Shown: positions 1-12,600 of the stretch, piece by piece | Layout of the letters: every line of letters begins with the position of its first letter | Numbering within the stretch: position 1 is the first letter of the stretch | From: Ectocarpus siliculosus | Taxonomy: Eukaryota; Sar; Phaeophyceae; Ectocarpales; Ectocarpaceae | Assembly (NCBI GenBank): GCA_000310025.1 | Contig: FN649741.1 | Coordinates: 2,199,525 to 2,216,754, forward strand | Length of the DNA stretch: 17,230 bases | Direction of reading: 5' to 3' | Position numbers and translations under genes: made by a program | Notes under the pieces: model-generated | Told to the model about the DNA's origin: nothing | What the model saw: the letters and a program-made list of their open reading frames with translations, nothing else | Databases searched by the model: none

Positions 1-1989
1 CAGTATCTGTTACATGGCAAGGGTGGAATGAGTCGCGTTGGCCCTGTTGCAAGAAAGCATGGATGGTGCCGTTGGCTCTCTGCCCCCCCCCGCGCCCAGT
101 GGCGTGACCGTTCACGTTGGTCCGCGGGCGTTCCCGAAAGGAGGCCGGTGTGTTGCGGGGAGGCTAGGTCCTTTAGCCCCCTGTGTGGTATACGAGCGAT
201 GACGGGTTGGCGTGGGGACAGCAGTGTGCTTTCGGTTTGGGTCGAGAAGGACGCTTGTGAGGGTTGGGAAGGGTGAACCGGCTTTGGCTGACGAGGGAAG
301 CCGTCATGCAAGTCGCCGCCCGGGGAGAGTTTACGGGAGTCACGTACGTACTCTGGTTCGGTTTTTTATGTCGGTTCTTGTAAGGCGCCGGGGGTGGTGA
401 TCGTTGTTCCCCCGTCCTCCCTCTCTGCTGCGCCTTTTTTAGTTTTCGAGTGTGACATCAAGATCGTGTTGTCTTGCTACTGCTTCTCTCCTATCGGTAA
501 CCAGCAAATCTCTCTGCGTACCAAGAGGGAAGAAAAGAGACGCAACAAGATTTCCCAGGCAGGGTGGGGTGCGTGCCTATGCCGCGGCGCCCCTCTTTTT
601 CGTCTCCCCATCTGTCAAGAGTGCTCTTTGTCTACCGCTTTTGTTTTTTTTTGGCTTGGTCGGCCCTCTTTTGCCCGTATCCTGAGATAAGACTGTCGGC
701 GTTGAGAATCTTTGTAAGACTCGGCGTTGAGAATCTTCATGAAGGGCTAAGGAAAGCAGGGGTCGTTGTTTTCTGTGTGGGTAGTTGTCGGCGGGCAGCC
801 TTTGGCGCATTTCTTCCACACGAAGCTGTCTGCCGTGTCATCGTCGTCGTGGTCTGTTTGCCAGTGATGGAATCACCCTCTTGTACAAACCCGAAAGTAT
901 AGCGTCGTCGATGGGGTTAGTTGTGGTGTTGAGATTTTCAAGGTTCGACCATGCCCTCACTGGATGCTGTTGCGTTGATGGGCGCAGATTTGCTGTGTTT
1001 TTTTACCCGGCTTTCCTAGGTGTGAGCAGGTACCTGTTACATTTAGAGAGTGGGGGTTCTCTCGTATCGTACAAACACGTTAAAGAAAATAATGAGAAAA
1101 AAATCGTTTGGCGTGCGCCGGGACACGGTGGTGTTGGTTGCTGCTGTTAGGGATTTCTTTTTTGTTTGATCCGCCTCCGTATTCTGTGTTTGTTCACGGC
1201 CGCAGCGAGGGATGGGCGTAGCAACAGCGAGCGAGGGGTAATGGGTGTACCCGTTGGTTGTTTTTTTCCTTGATGTGTAGTACGTGTACCGCATGCTCCC
1301 AACCTTGAAGAAAAGGGAGAGCATTTGCTTGTTATGCTTGTTACGCTCACGCAACGACCTTTTTTTGGTGGATTACTTGACGATATGGGATGGACGTAAG
1401 AGCGTGGTGTGAAAGTTTTAGGGTTCATGACTTTTTACTTTTCCGTTTTTCCCTTGGTCGTTTTTTTTTTTTGCACGTCGTGTGTTGGGTTGCTCAACCT
1501 CCCCCCTCCCCCCCTACTTTTTTACTTTCATGTTCGTTCGAAAAAGCCGCGTTCGTGGGCGTGGTTACCATCCCACAATCCTGTTTCCGAGACTACACCG
1601 GGCGCTCTTTTTCCAACGCAAAACTAAAATGAAGTGTGCCGTTGCCCAACAGGGGGTACATACGGGCGAGGATTCACGAGATTATATTCTGTTTTACAAC
1701 TGTACTCCAGAACACGGGAGGGAGGGGGGTCAGCCTTTTTTTTTCTTTCTTTCGGGTTGGGGTGTTCGGCCCGTCTTGCGATAATTCCCGCTCGGCCGCG
1801 ATGCAATTCGTTGCGCATGGGCGCACACGTAGTTGCCACTTGCACGCGCATCCACGCGCGCGGGGGCGGGGCAAGGAGTAGTGGGCAGGGTTTGAAACCG
1901 TTGTTGTTGTTGGCGCATTTCTTGATAGAGGAGGTTTTTAAGGCAGGTGGCTCTCGCACGGGAGCGGTGGTCGGTCTTGAAGACAACCT
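1..1989. other. No gene supported; T/G-rich flank
   Basis: The + strand is rich in T and G with many T and C homopolymers and poor in A. Open frames on both strands are short and of random composition. A 17-bp direct repeat, TCGGCGTTGAGAATCTT, sits at 696-712 and 721-737. The bias would fit introns or a long 3' UTR of a + strand gene lying to the left, but no exon is recognisable. Confidence 0.4.
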
Positions 1990-2190
1990 TGTGCACCCGG
2001 CAAAGTTTGCCAGTCCATCCAACAAGAGCTGCGGCACGTAGCATACGTCGTCGGCGTAGTCTTTGATGTTGGGTTTGTCGTCCTCGAAAGGCGGCGGGTT
2101 TGTTGACGATTCGTCATATTGACGGACTATTCTCGGGGCATCATCACCCGCCTGTCCTTGGTACGTGCCTTGCTCTTCATTGTCTTTCTT
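1990..2190 (-). other. Weak candidate coding segment
   Basis: One minus-strand frame here reads as non-repetitive, acidic, protein-like sequence (pieces such as FEDDKPNIKDYADDV and LLLDGLANFAG) in a region of more even base composition than its surroundings. A CCCCCCCTGAAAAG| acceptor-like site lies at its start. Against it: no convincing donor, no linked exons, and the complementary + strand shows an equally good or better acceptor (pyrimidine tract ending TTTCTTTTCAG at 2195). I do not recognise a family. Confidence 0.2.
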
Positions 2191-2744
2191 TTCAGGGGGG
2201 GGAAATGCGCTCACGTTTTTTTTTTTTTGTGGTACGGTGCCTTCCTTCCCCGTGAGCGCGTCTCATCCCCTCGGGACTTGATCCTGTTGCGTTCCACACT
2301 CCGGTTCTCCCATCCTTCGATTCGATTATCGTGGAAGGTTTCCAGCAAGCAGCGTGAATGGTATTCCCTGCAACAGCAGTCTGCCTCGTACTTGGCCCTT
2401 GTCGTTTTGCGCGGCATCCCCAAGAGATTTTCTGTTTTTTATTTTTACCGTAGTCTGTTGTTTTTTTTGTGCCGTGGTGTTTGCGCCTGAACTGCTTCTG
2501 TGTTGCGCTCACGCCCCTACACACGCCCGCGTGTATATACGTGGACCCCGCATGTATGGCACGTGACTCTCGGTTGTCCGCTACCGTCAGAAAAAGTGGC
2601 GTTGGACGATGGGGGGCGCGGTGGGAGTTTCTGAATGTCGGGACGTTTTGGAGGGAAAAGGCTTTTTTTGGGTTTTTGTGGAAAGAAGGAATTGTTTTCC
2701 GCTTGCCCCCCCCCAAGGGCCCAGGGGGATAAGGGCCCCGGGCC

Positions 2745-2763
2745 GGGGGGGGGGGGGGGGGGG
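2745..2763. repeat. G19 homopolymer
   Basis: Nineteen consecutive G, just after a C11 run and GGGCCC-type sequence. It is a likely polymerase-slippage site and its exact length is unsafe. Confidence 0.9.
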
Positions 2764-3482
2764 TAGTAGTGGGATTCTGGAAATGTTGACTGCGTGCGCG
2801 TGTGTGGTCGGTGGTCGAGCAAGAAAGGCAGAATGAAGGAAAGGAGTGGGCTTCCATAGTTTAGTGCGGTACTCGGCTCGCTCTTGTATTTGTTGACTTG
2901 GTGTGTGGTGGCAGAACTGACCGAACGTCTGCCCGTGCTCCCCTGCGTTTGTTTTTGATGTGTGACGTGTCTTCTTTTGTTTCTTTGTATCCACGGTGCT
3001 GTTGTCGCAAGTGGACTGATGGCCGCCCTCTCGTTTTTACAGCAAGTACTTTCGGCGTATCGTAGTGTGACTTGTGGGTGTTGTTGTTAATGTTGTTGCT
3101 AGACGGCATCGTTGCTTGATTCCGCCCGCGTACCGTAGAGAAGCGGGGAGGGCTTAGTGTAGCCAGGAATGCGTTTGTCGTTTGCTACGCGAGACATTTT
3201 AATTATGAGGCGGGGGATTAGTCGAAAAATGTGCCTGCGGCGCACGCATTAGTTGGGAAGAAATAGTGGAGGCGACCGTAGTGTGAGAGCGTTTCTTGGG
3301 ACTAGCGAGATTGAAAAATGTCTCGCGTTGTCGTTTGACGACAGCGACGTACGTCGATTGCGCCAGACTGTCTGTCGAAATAGTCCAAGACGTTCTGGTG
3401 AGTCCTCGCGGAGTATGAGTGGAGGCTTTATAGGCGGATGCGTGTGCACATGGTTTCGTTCGAGATATTGGAGGGTGGAGGT

Positions 3483-3500
3483 GTAGTATATATATACTAC
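3483..3500. repeat. 18-bp perfect palindrome around TATATATATA
   Basis: GTAGTATATATATACTAC equals its own reverse complement. It could be a symmetric TATA element or a cruciform-prone site; no coding sequence is attached on either side. Confidence 0.85.
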
Positions 3501-5299
3501 CCCGAGTAGTGTGCATAGGTTTCATCAGATGTCGTGTTGAAACCCCGCTACCCCTGAATCCATCCGACGTTGTTGGCGGCGCGACTTGCGGCGCAGCGTT
3601 GATTGGAGGGCATCAATCGGTTGCGATATTGTACGTGGGTGGGAGTAACAGCCGCGGCGGTGGAGGTTGGACTGGACGGCGGTGGTAGCTTGGAGGTGGA
3701 AAGATGGGACGTGTTCGCTAGTCAGACCGTTTCTTCGTTCAAGGACAGGATGAGTCTGTGAAGAGGAGAGGCGGCAGACACAAGCAAGGGGAAGGTGGAA
3801 CCAAGCCCGTGGAATACAGTAGGGGGATTGGGGGAAAAGGACGGCTTTGATTGGACAACTGTTCCGCTGCGCTTGCAGGTGGTAAGCGCGTGCTGTGAAA
3901 ATTGAGAGTCAACTTTGTACATTATGTCATGCTATGGTATTGCTCTCTACGGCGAGACGGGCTTTGGTCGTCAGGAGGCACCCAAGCGTGCCACAAACGC
4001 TCACTCCCCGACCTACCTGCAATTATGTACGGTACGACGAGGGAAGTGGAGGAGGAGGGGGGGGTCAAGTATACGAGAGATCGGGAACCGGGAACGTTGT
4101 TAGCAAGGCGGCATATTAGCTCGTGTCAAGAGTTGAGAGGAAATTTACGTGAACCAGCGAGACGTGTTTGGGTGCTTGCATACTTCTAGTTCGGGTTTAC
4201 GGCAGTCCTTGCAAAGTCGAGAAAATTTGGGGAGGGGGGGGGTGGCACAGTTTGCGGGGTCTACATATGTATGTCGCTGTACACCACACATGCGGGGCAT
4301 ATCGTGCGCCATGAATAAATAGGTTTGTGAGTTTGACGTCGTACATTTCCGCAATCGAAGAGAGAAAAAACGCAACGCAATCATACATATACCTCTCTCC
4401 TGTGCATGCATATGCTTGTTGAAAGCAAACAGAGGGGCTGGAGGGCTGCAGCCATTCCCCCTTTTTCTTTGTTTCTCGCCAGTAATTCTAGCCTGTGTTC
4501 TGCATGCTGCCCCGTGCCCCTGGCAACAAAACCCTGTACCATGGTGTGCCTCAAAGGTGACACGAGCATCGAGAAAATCTCAAGAGAACGATGAAATTGG
4601 GAGTTCAGTTTTCAGAGTGTGAGGTTGCAGCACTCGAAATGCGTGGCCAAAGATTGCGCGGCTTTCATCCAGAGTCGAGACGTCCCTTGTTCCTGGGATG
4701 CCCGACTACAAAGAAAGCTCGCCCACTCTCTTTACTTGCTATACTCCACAGCTTTTGGAGGGATGCTCACACAAATGGTGGCAAGCAGGCTAGCTTGAGA
4801 CCTTCCATTCGACTAAGCAATTTCCCGGCACCCACATGTAGTGGATGATTATCTGGGAAGTAAGCCGTGGCGACGCATGCATGTGTGCATGTATGGTCGG
4901 CTCGTGCGGGTATATAGGAGGGGGGGGGGAGGGGGTTACTCGTAGCCGTGCGCCGTACGTAGTCTTTAGACCATTGACCTCGCATCCTTATAAAGAAAGC
5001 CGGGAAAGAGCTACCGGGTGGTGTATACCAGACCAGGCTCGCATATCACCAGGTGGGAGGGGGGGAGTGCGTGAGCACCCTATGCTGATGACACAAGCTC
5101 CGAGTACGCTCAATTCCTTCACTTGACAGTCCTATATATATATTAAGTCTACCCACACACTTTGTCACGTAGATCAGGCAGCGAGGTGTTTGTTTATGCT
5201 TGCCGTAGCAGGAGTACAAAAGCTGGAACTCTCGTCCATGGAGTCTGAAAATGGGCGCAAAGCAAATACGTCCACAGAACAAGTCATTCTCTCAACGGA

Positions 5300-5954
5300 C
5301 TTGCATGCGCAACCATTTATCATCTTGTTTGCGGTTCTGCACCAATGGATACTGCTACGTCGAGCTCCGCCCTACGTGATGATAGATAGTTTGCAAGGCC
5401 TGTGAATTGTAGGAAAAATAATCCATACCGTCGTGAAGTATTAGGCTTTCGCTAACAACCCCACCCACTGCCTACAGAACCAATCAATTAGACTCATTTT
5501 GAAACATCCCTCTTGGTGCAGAGTCAGCCCCAATAGATCATGGCGGGAACTCTGTACAACAAGTCCATCTCCCCTCACAAGAAACAAAAAAGCTGACGCT
5601 ACACCTAGACTATATCCATCCTCAACTAACTACTGCTCCAGGTTGTGCTGGATGGAAGTGAGTGACGAACGTTGTTCAATATCCAGCTGACCAAAAATTC
5701 TCAACTATAGGTAACACTTTGTCGTTGTAGTACATAGAGAGAGGCATTCGGAGTCGATCTCATCACCAGTAAGATGCCGGGCGGTGTGAACGAACTAATA
5801 AATACAGTGCATTTAGTACTGTTCGCTCCTCCCCATCTTGCACGGAACGACAAAATAAATCCAAGCGGCCTCCTATGTTACTTGGGGATACACTGCGACG
5901 AAATACCCCATCACCTTCTTCACCGTGCGCCGAAGTGGCCTCACACACAGGCTT
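5300..5954 (-). other. Probable 3' UTR and downstream flank of the giant gene
   Basis: This stretch is A/C-rich on the + strand, hence T/G-rich on the gene strand, in contrast to the T/G-rich + strand further left. A small frame at 5948-5763 (minus) follows the stop codon but has no convincing splice link to exon 4. I see no AATAAA-type signal on the gene strand, and the end of transcription cannot be placed. Confidence 0.3.
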
Positions 5955-6624
5955 TCATCTCCAACCCCCTGCCTGCGTAAAATAGCCTTGCTCCCGACAG
6001 CTCTCTCTGTCCTCACCCCCGTCAGCCTCAACCGCACAAGAAGCGGCTGACGCCGCCGCCGCCGTAGCAGGATCCGAAACGGCAGCGGCAGCGAACGACG
6101 ACGTTGAGCACACGCCGCTCCCTCCGTCGACTACTACTACCGCTGCTGGCGTCTCTAGCGACATGAACGGCGCGTTCGGGTCGCGATTTACCGACGCCAA
6201 AAACATCGACGACGACGACGACGACGACGACAACGATGGTCGCCTCCGGCCGCTGCCACCTCTACCTCTACCACCACCACGACCACCCACTCCGTCACCA
6301 CTGTCACCACCACGCCACGCAGCATCACCACCACCATTCCCGAAGACCCTTCGTTCCCCGCGCCCACCCCCCCCGTCGTTGTGAGGTCCTCTCAGTTTTG
6401 ACGGCCCTCGCTTGTTTTTCTGCCGTCCTCGAAGGCGGGTGTCGAGATCTTTGCTGTCGCGATCGAGCGTGTCAGTCTCACGAAGAAACCGCTCCGCGAG
6501 CGCGTCGAGACCTGACCCCCCCCAACCCTGCTGTTGGCGCTGCTCCGTGCTGCCCGGCGTCGCCATCTCCGCCATCCGTTGACTCTGCCACCGAGCGCGA
6601 GCGCGCAGCATGGCCCTCAGCTCC
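5955..6624 (-). other. Exon 4 (670 nt): helical segment, RGG-like region, Ser8 run, Ala-rich tail, TGA
   Basis: The exon encodes residues 2334-2555. It starts with Arg/Gln-rich helical sequence containing RELRAMLRARARWQ across the junction, then a second charged helix (GLDALAERFLRE and on), a Gly/Arg-rich segment near residues 2415-2460 with repeated GRG and RGGG, a Ser8 run encoded by a TCG repeat, and an Ala/Ser-rich tail ending at TGA (5957-5955). RGG-like segments often bind RNA in other proteins; that role here is inference. A possible extra donor, GGGG|GTGAGG near the end, leads to no convincing further exon. Confidence 0.6.
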
Positions 6625-9600
6625 CTGTCGATTCATCGAAAGGGGACCGAGAAGCACACAGACGGGTTTGGCGTTTGGGGTGGAGGGAGAGGGGGTTGAC
6701 GAGGGTCAAACGTTGACAGCAGGGGTGCGGGAAAGCTCCCATCAGAATGCAGGGACAACGGTGGGTGCGGTGGAAAGGTTGCATTAGTGGGGCAACCCTT
6801 TCTGTGTTTTCATCCGATTCTTCCTGTGACCCCTCCTGGAACAACACTGAACGCTCTGGGGATAACGGGGTCGAAAAACATTTGACTCTCACGGTAGGAG
6901 TGAGTCTGATAAACCTTGCTTGTTGTTGGGATCATGACAAGGCGAAAAAGAAATCACGGTTTGACGGTCGTTGGAAGGGAATTAATCGTGAAGTGTGCGC
7001 AACGGCAAAAGAGAGGGGTCAGCAGGACTGGTGTGGAAGCATCGCCCTCGCTGTAGTACTTGGGGGAAGGCCAGGCTTGGCGATCAAAATCCTGACGTTT
7101 TTCTCATGGAACACCGTGAAAGAAACCGCGAGGTATGCAAGGCATCACTTGTTGTCCCGAGTTCGTGCATGACCTGGCGAAAACAGCAACAAAGGCTCCG
7201 CTGCTTCTCGCTTGACATGAAGCTGCTTGCGCCCAAGACTGTCTGTGGCGCACTTCGAGCGGTCAAAATACATGGGGTGACTGCGTTTCTTTCGTTACTG
7301 CTGCTGCTGTTGCTTCTGCTGGTTCTGTCGCTGCGTGCTGTGCACAATCACGAGATGCCACACACAAGTAGAGTACCTGCTCGTGCTCTTGGAGCTGCGG
7401 ACTCGAACGATCTTCCCCCCCTCTCCCTTCGACGCCACCCCCGCCACCGATGCCAAGCCGAACCCGCTTGGCACCCCGACAGCCACGCTCGTCGAAGTCG
7501 AAAGCACCGTCTTCAAGGAGTTCGGGGATGGCGGCGTGCCCTCCGTCAGCCACCCCTCGATGGGCGGCAGCAGCGATGGAGCGGAGTCTGATCTCCGGCT
7601 CTGTGCTTCGCCCCGACTCCGACCAGCATTCCCCCCTGCTGAAATTGGTTCTGCACCATAATCCTGTTTGTTGCGCTGTGAATGCCAATTGTTTTCGGCT
7701 GCGTCACCGATTACGCCTGTCGACGCATCATCTCTCGCCCATTCGTGCCCGCTCCGCCGTTCTTCTCCCTGCTTCTGGCGCTGCTGCTGCTGCTCCCAGA
7801 TGTAGTTGTTGAGACGTTGTTTGTCCTCAGCACTATCTCGCCGGTGATCTTCGGGATGAGAGTACCACTCCTCCTGCTGACGCTGATGCTGGCGCCATGA
7901 CGGCTGCCGATGCTCTCCCTTGCCCTGGTGGTGGTGGGCTGGACGTTTCGCCGCTCCTCCCGCTACCGTCTCCATCCGGCGGCGCTGATGCTCGAGCTGC
8001 CGCGACCGTCGCCGCCTCTCGGCGGCCTCCCGCGCGAGGCCGATGAAAGCCGTCACGTCGAGCATCATGGCGACCAGGGCGGCTTCGTCCTTGGCCCGAG
8101 GCAGGTGGAGCACTGCGGCCGCCTCTGACGACCGGCCGCGGGACTGCGCAAGCGCGACGAAAGCGACCTCGTTGCTCACGTCCGGGTGGGCTCGACGAAT
8201 CACGGACATTCGCTTTCGAACGTCCGCCTGCGAGAAGAAGGAAGACAAGGGCAGCCAAGGGAAACACGACCGCAAGCAAACGGGGTTCGAGCGACGTGGT
8301 GGTGGTGGTGGTGGTGGTGGTGATGGTGGTGGTGGTGGTAGTGGTGATGGTGGAGAATCGGGTTTGTGACGGTTATAACGCTTTGATGTGACTGCTTTAG
8401 GGTAGCTTTCGGCGTCCCACTCCGAAAAGGAACCACCGCAGCAGCGCCGACACTCTACGACGAAACGAATCTCAAAGTTTATCGCTATTGGCGGCAAGCA
8501 CGATGATACGTTAGTCTCTTCCAGATGCCAACTCACACTTGACAGCTAGGGGTGAAACCTGGGGGTTTATGTCGCTATTGGCACCATGGCCGAACGTTTC
8601 TGGTGAAAAAACGATCGTCAGTCGTACGATCACTACTATTACTACAGGCCTGAACAAAAACGTTTTTCTTCCGCTCGCAGCAAACATCTCGTCGCCGGCA
8701 GAATTTGACTCACCTCCCCGTCGAAGTGCCGGTGGGCCCGGCTGAGAAAAACCTCCCACCTTCGCAGGTACTGCCGCGACTGCTCGACCTTCTTGTGCCA
8801 CCTATTCCCGCTCCCTCGCGTGTTCCGCGAACCCAGTGACGGGGTCCCGGTTTCTTCCCACCGCCGTCCAAGGTGCGCCTTTCCCTCTTCCCCCGCCACT
8901 GCCGCCCGGTTCATCATCCGGCACTGCGCCTCCCGCGCAGGGTTGATGGCGTCGCCGAGGCCATCGACCAAGGTGGTCTCTTCCCAAACTCCACCACCAC
9001 CGCCGCCACCGTCGAAACATCGCGTTGACGCGTGGTCGCCGCCGCTGCCGCCGTTGTCTCGTCGCCTCGGCCTCCGACCATCGTCCGTTCCGCCGCTCCC
9101 GCCCTGCGAAGGGCTGACGAAGCTCCCGGAGGAGTCCCCGCGGACCGTCGTGCTGGCGCTGGCGTCGGCGCTGTGGAAGCTGTCGCTCCCCCGGTACGCG
9201 TCCCCCTTGGGCGCCATCTGGTCCGGGGGTGCAAAGAACCACCCCGGCCCGTCAGCGTTGGGCCCAACCCCCGCCCCCGCCCCGGCGACCGCCTCCGCCT
9301 TGGCTTCCGGGGGCAACGGTCGAGGCCGCCCGCGGATGGGAGCGTAGCGTTGCGGGAGGCTCGGGCTATTGAGAGCGTCGAACGGGGGAGTCCGCGAGAG
9401 GGAAACCCTGGACCATTCCTTCTCGCCCGCGTCCAGCATGCGGCCGAGATCCTCCGGGCCCGCTGCGGTCGGGGCAAACGAGCCCCCTCGATCAAGTGGC
9501 GTGGTCGCCGGCTCTTGCCAGGGTACTGGGGCAGTCCGATCGCTTGAAGCCGTGCGACCAATGGTGAGTTGGGCCGTGGGATACACGGCGGCGGTGTTTG

Positions 9601-12600
9601 CTGTTGTGATGGCGACCGGGGCGGCGGCGGCGGCGGCGGCGGCGCTTTCCGCAGGGTTGAGGGTTTGATCATGCGCCGGCGAAGGAGTGCTGGTGTTGTT
9701 GATGTTTTCAGCACGGTCGTCCTTGCCAACCGTGGGGAAGCATTCTTTTGCCGTTACGGCTTCCTCGGCGTTGTGGGATGGTGCTTCCCGGGTGGTCTCT
9801 TGGTCGGCAGCCCTTGCGACGACATCCTCGGTTTCAGCGGTGGCGGCAGAAGGTTTCTCCGGTTGTGATGGACTGCTCGCAAAGGGTGATCCAGGCCGGC
9901 TTCCATCTTGCGTGGGTGGCCCTTGCAAGCTCTTGGACTCGCCGGTCCCTTGGCCGTCTTCTTCCCCCTTTACTTCTGCTGCTGATGCTTCCGCTGTTGC
10001 GTCTTCTGCACGCCGCGTGGTCGGTGCCGTTTGCTCGAGCTCGGACGCCCCCCTCGCGGCAAGCCAGGCGGCAGCACCTGAACGCACGCCTTCCGCTCTG
10101 TCCTGCAGGGAGACCGCCCGGCCTCCCGTGTCTCGGAGCCACGAAGAAGCTTCCTCGCGGGCCCTTTCCGCGCGATCTTGAGCGGACTTCGCCCTCCCTC
10201 CAGTGAGGCGGAGCCAAGCCGCACATTCCAAACGATCGGCATCGTCCCTGCCTTGCAGGGAAAGGGCCCTGCCCCCCGCGTCTCGGAGCCACGAAGAAGC
10301 TTCCTCGCGGGCACTTTCCGCGCGATCTTGAGCGGACTTCGCCCTCCCCCCGGCAAGGAGGAGCCACCCCGAAGCTTCCCGCAAGGCTTCTTCTCGCAAC
10401 CCTACCTCTGCAGGGCAAGCCGAGGAGGCCTCTGCGGGCTGAGGAGGAGGGGGTTGGCCACGGTCAGCAGGATCGGTGTCCGGGTTGAACGTCACCTCCG
10501 GATCAAGCCCCAGGCTACTCGTGCGAGGCGTGTCTTCCTCCGGGGTGCCTGGCGGCGTCGGTGAGCCCGGGCGTTCGCGACTCGTGTCGATCACACAACG
10601 GCCGCCTTTCTCGGAGGATTCTCTCTGCCCTGCCGATCCCTGCCCGACCACCGCCATAGCCTCGACGATGGAGAAGCGCAGGGCGGACTCGAAGTCTTGA
10701 CGTACCGTCGTGGTGACATCGTCTGCCTCGACGGCATTTTCAGCCACGTCTGCCGCCCCCGGGTCGCGGGGGGCAGACGCACCGAGCGTCGCCTTGTCTC
10801 TCCCGGCGCTTGCAGGGGCGGATGCCCCAGGCGTTGACGGGGCAGCTGTGGTGGTGGCAGTGGCCGCCACTTCTACTCCTACATCCTTAGCCATCGTCTC
10901 CGACAAGTCCTCCTCCACGACCACGCATTCAGCACGCGCGGCCTGCTTTTTGTCTTCAACGGAAGGCGTCCTGCCCTCCGTGTCGCGGACAAAAGAAGAA
11001 CCATCGACGCCCCTGCCTTCGGAGCTTTCCTTTTCTCGCTCCCCGCCCTCCTCCAGGCAAGTCAGGCCCTCCGTGGATCCACGAGAAGGGGACTGACCGT
11101 CACCAACAGTGGCTGAAACCACGCCAGATGGCTTCTCCTGCCCAGGCTCCTGGTCGGCGTCGCTGATCCTTTCTTGTTTCTCGGGCGACCCCGGGTCACA
11201 CGTAGGAGACAGTGTGCTCGCCGCCTGGACGCTCTGCGCATCCACCGTGGTTTCAGCCGGCGGCGTACACGCCGTCGACGGAGGCGACGCAGCGGCGGCA
11301 GCGGCCGCCAACTCTGCCGTCACGGTGCCAGGCGGTGTGTCCAACGACGGGTCAGCTGTCGCGACAGATTCCCGAGACAGCGCCTTGCCCGCCGTGTCTC
11401 GGAGCCAAAGAGAAGCATCCAGGCGAGCTTTCTCAGAGCCCTCCTGGAGACTCTTTGCCCGCTCCCCGGCTTCTGTCAGGTAGACCAAAGCCTCCGTGGA
11501 CCGAGGAGCAGGGGATCCGCTGCCGTCAGCTGTAAGAACCGCGTTGGAGGGAACCTCCGGCTTTATCTCGGACTTGTCGGTACTGGGCCCTTCTTCCTCT
11601 GGGGTGCAAAGCGGTGTTGGTAGTTGGAGGCCGTCGGAGCCATTTTTGTTGGCCTTATCACTCTGGTCGTCTCCGTCTTTGGGGGAGGTGTCTCCGTGGT
11701 CTGGGGATTCCTGCTCGCCCGTTGCTGTTGCCTCGCAAACAGGGGAGTGCATCGCTAGTTCGGGAACGGGATCCTCGCCGCTTGATATTTCGTCGTCGGC
11801 CTTGGCACCAATCTCCGCTACGTTAATGGCGTCTTCCGTGTCACCACGCGGATATGGCGCACCAGGTGTAGCCTGATCTTTTCCCATCATGCCACCGTTA
11901 GAAGGTTCTGAAGACGAGGCATCCAGGGCAGCGTCCGCAGTCGCCGCCTCCGCCTCCACAGCACGGGTCAGCGCGCCCGACAGATAGTCTGTCACGACCG
12001 CACGTTCCAAGAGAGCGGCCTGGTCGACGCTTTGCGGAGAGTTGGTCCTCTCTTCCGTGTCTCGGAGCCGCGGAGAAGTGTCCACACGGTTGTCCCCAAC
12101 GTTCTCCCGGAGGCTCTTTGCTCGAGACCCATCCTCCGCCAAGCAAGTCGAGGCGTCTATGTCTCCAGGAGCAGGGGATTTGTCACCATCAGCTGCAGAA
12201 CGCACGAAGCACGGCGCCTCAGAATGAAGTCCCGGCCCGGTGTTGCTGAACCGGTCTCCCTCGGGTGTCCCCGGTTCGAGAGTGGGGGGCACACGGGGTG
12301 TCGCCTGGTCTCCGGTCTTAGTTTCAGGAGCACATGCGCTCGGCGAAACGGGGGCAACGCCAGCAACTGCGACCGCCTCTTCCGCTACAACCCTTTGCAG
12401 AGTGGTTGTCACGTACTCCGCTACTACCGCATGTTCCAAACCCTCTGCATCCCCTTCTCCTTGGGCGGCAAGCGCCCTGCCCCCCGCGTCTCGAAGCCAA
12501 GAGGACGCGTCGACGCGAATTTCCTCAGACCTCTGCTGGCGAGACTTGGCTCGCGACCCGGCCTCGGTCAGATAGAGAAGCGCCTCTGCGGACCGAGAAT

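Larger units (their letters stand above)
2191..5299. other. No gene supported; low-complexity flank
   Basis: The left part is T/G-rich on the + strand with T runs. It also holds a C11 stretch followed by a G19 run, a TATA-containing palindrome, and further G runs near 4235 and 4920. Frames on both strands are short. TATA-like runs occur at 3487-3496 and about 5132-5144, with nothing coding attached to either. Confidence 0.4.

Noticed and set aside
2192-2857. Minus-strand frame of 221 codons
   Set aside because: It crosses the poly-G and poly-T tracts, giving Pro and Lys runs, and has no coherent domain or splice support.
5763-5948. Small minus-strand frame just after the stop of exon 4
   Set aside because: The GGGG|GTGAGG donor in exon 4 joined to the GTCGCAG acceptor here reaches a stop after a few codons, so it does not extend the protein.
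10031-10375. CRISPR-like or satellite array
   Set aside because: The 75-nt units are contiguous, lack unique spacers, keep an open frame and are conserved as protein.
10031-10375. LEA or apolipoprotein-type repeats
   Set aside because: Those have 11- or 22-residue periods; the period here is exactly 25 with a conserved Trp and GGRA core.
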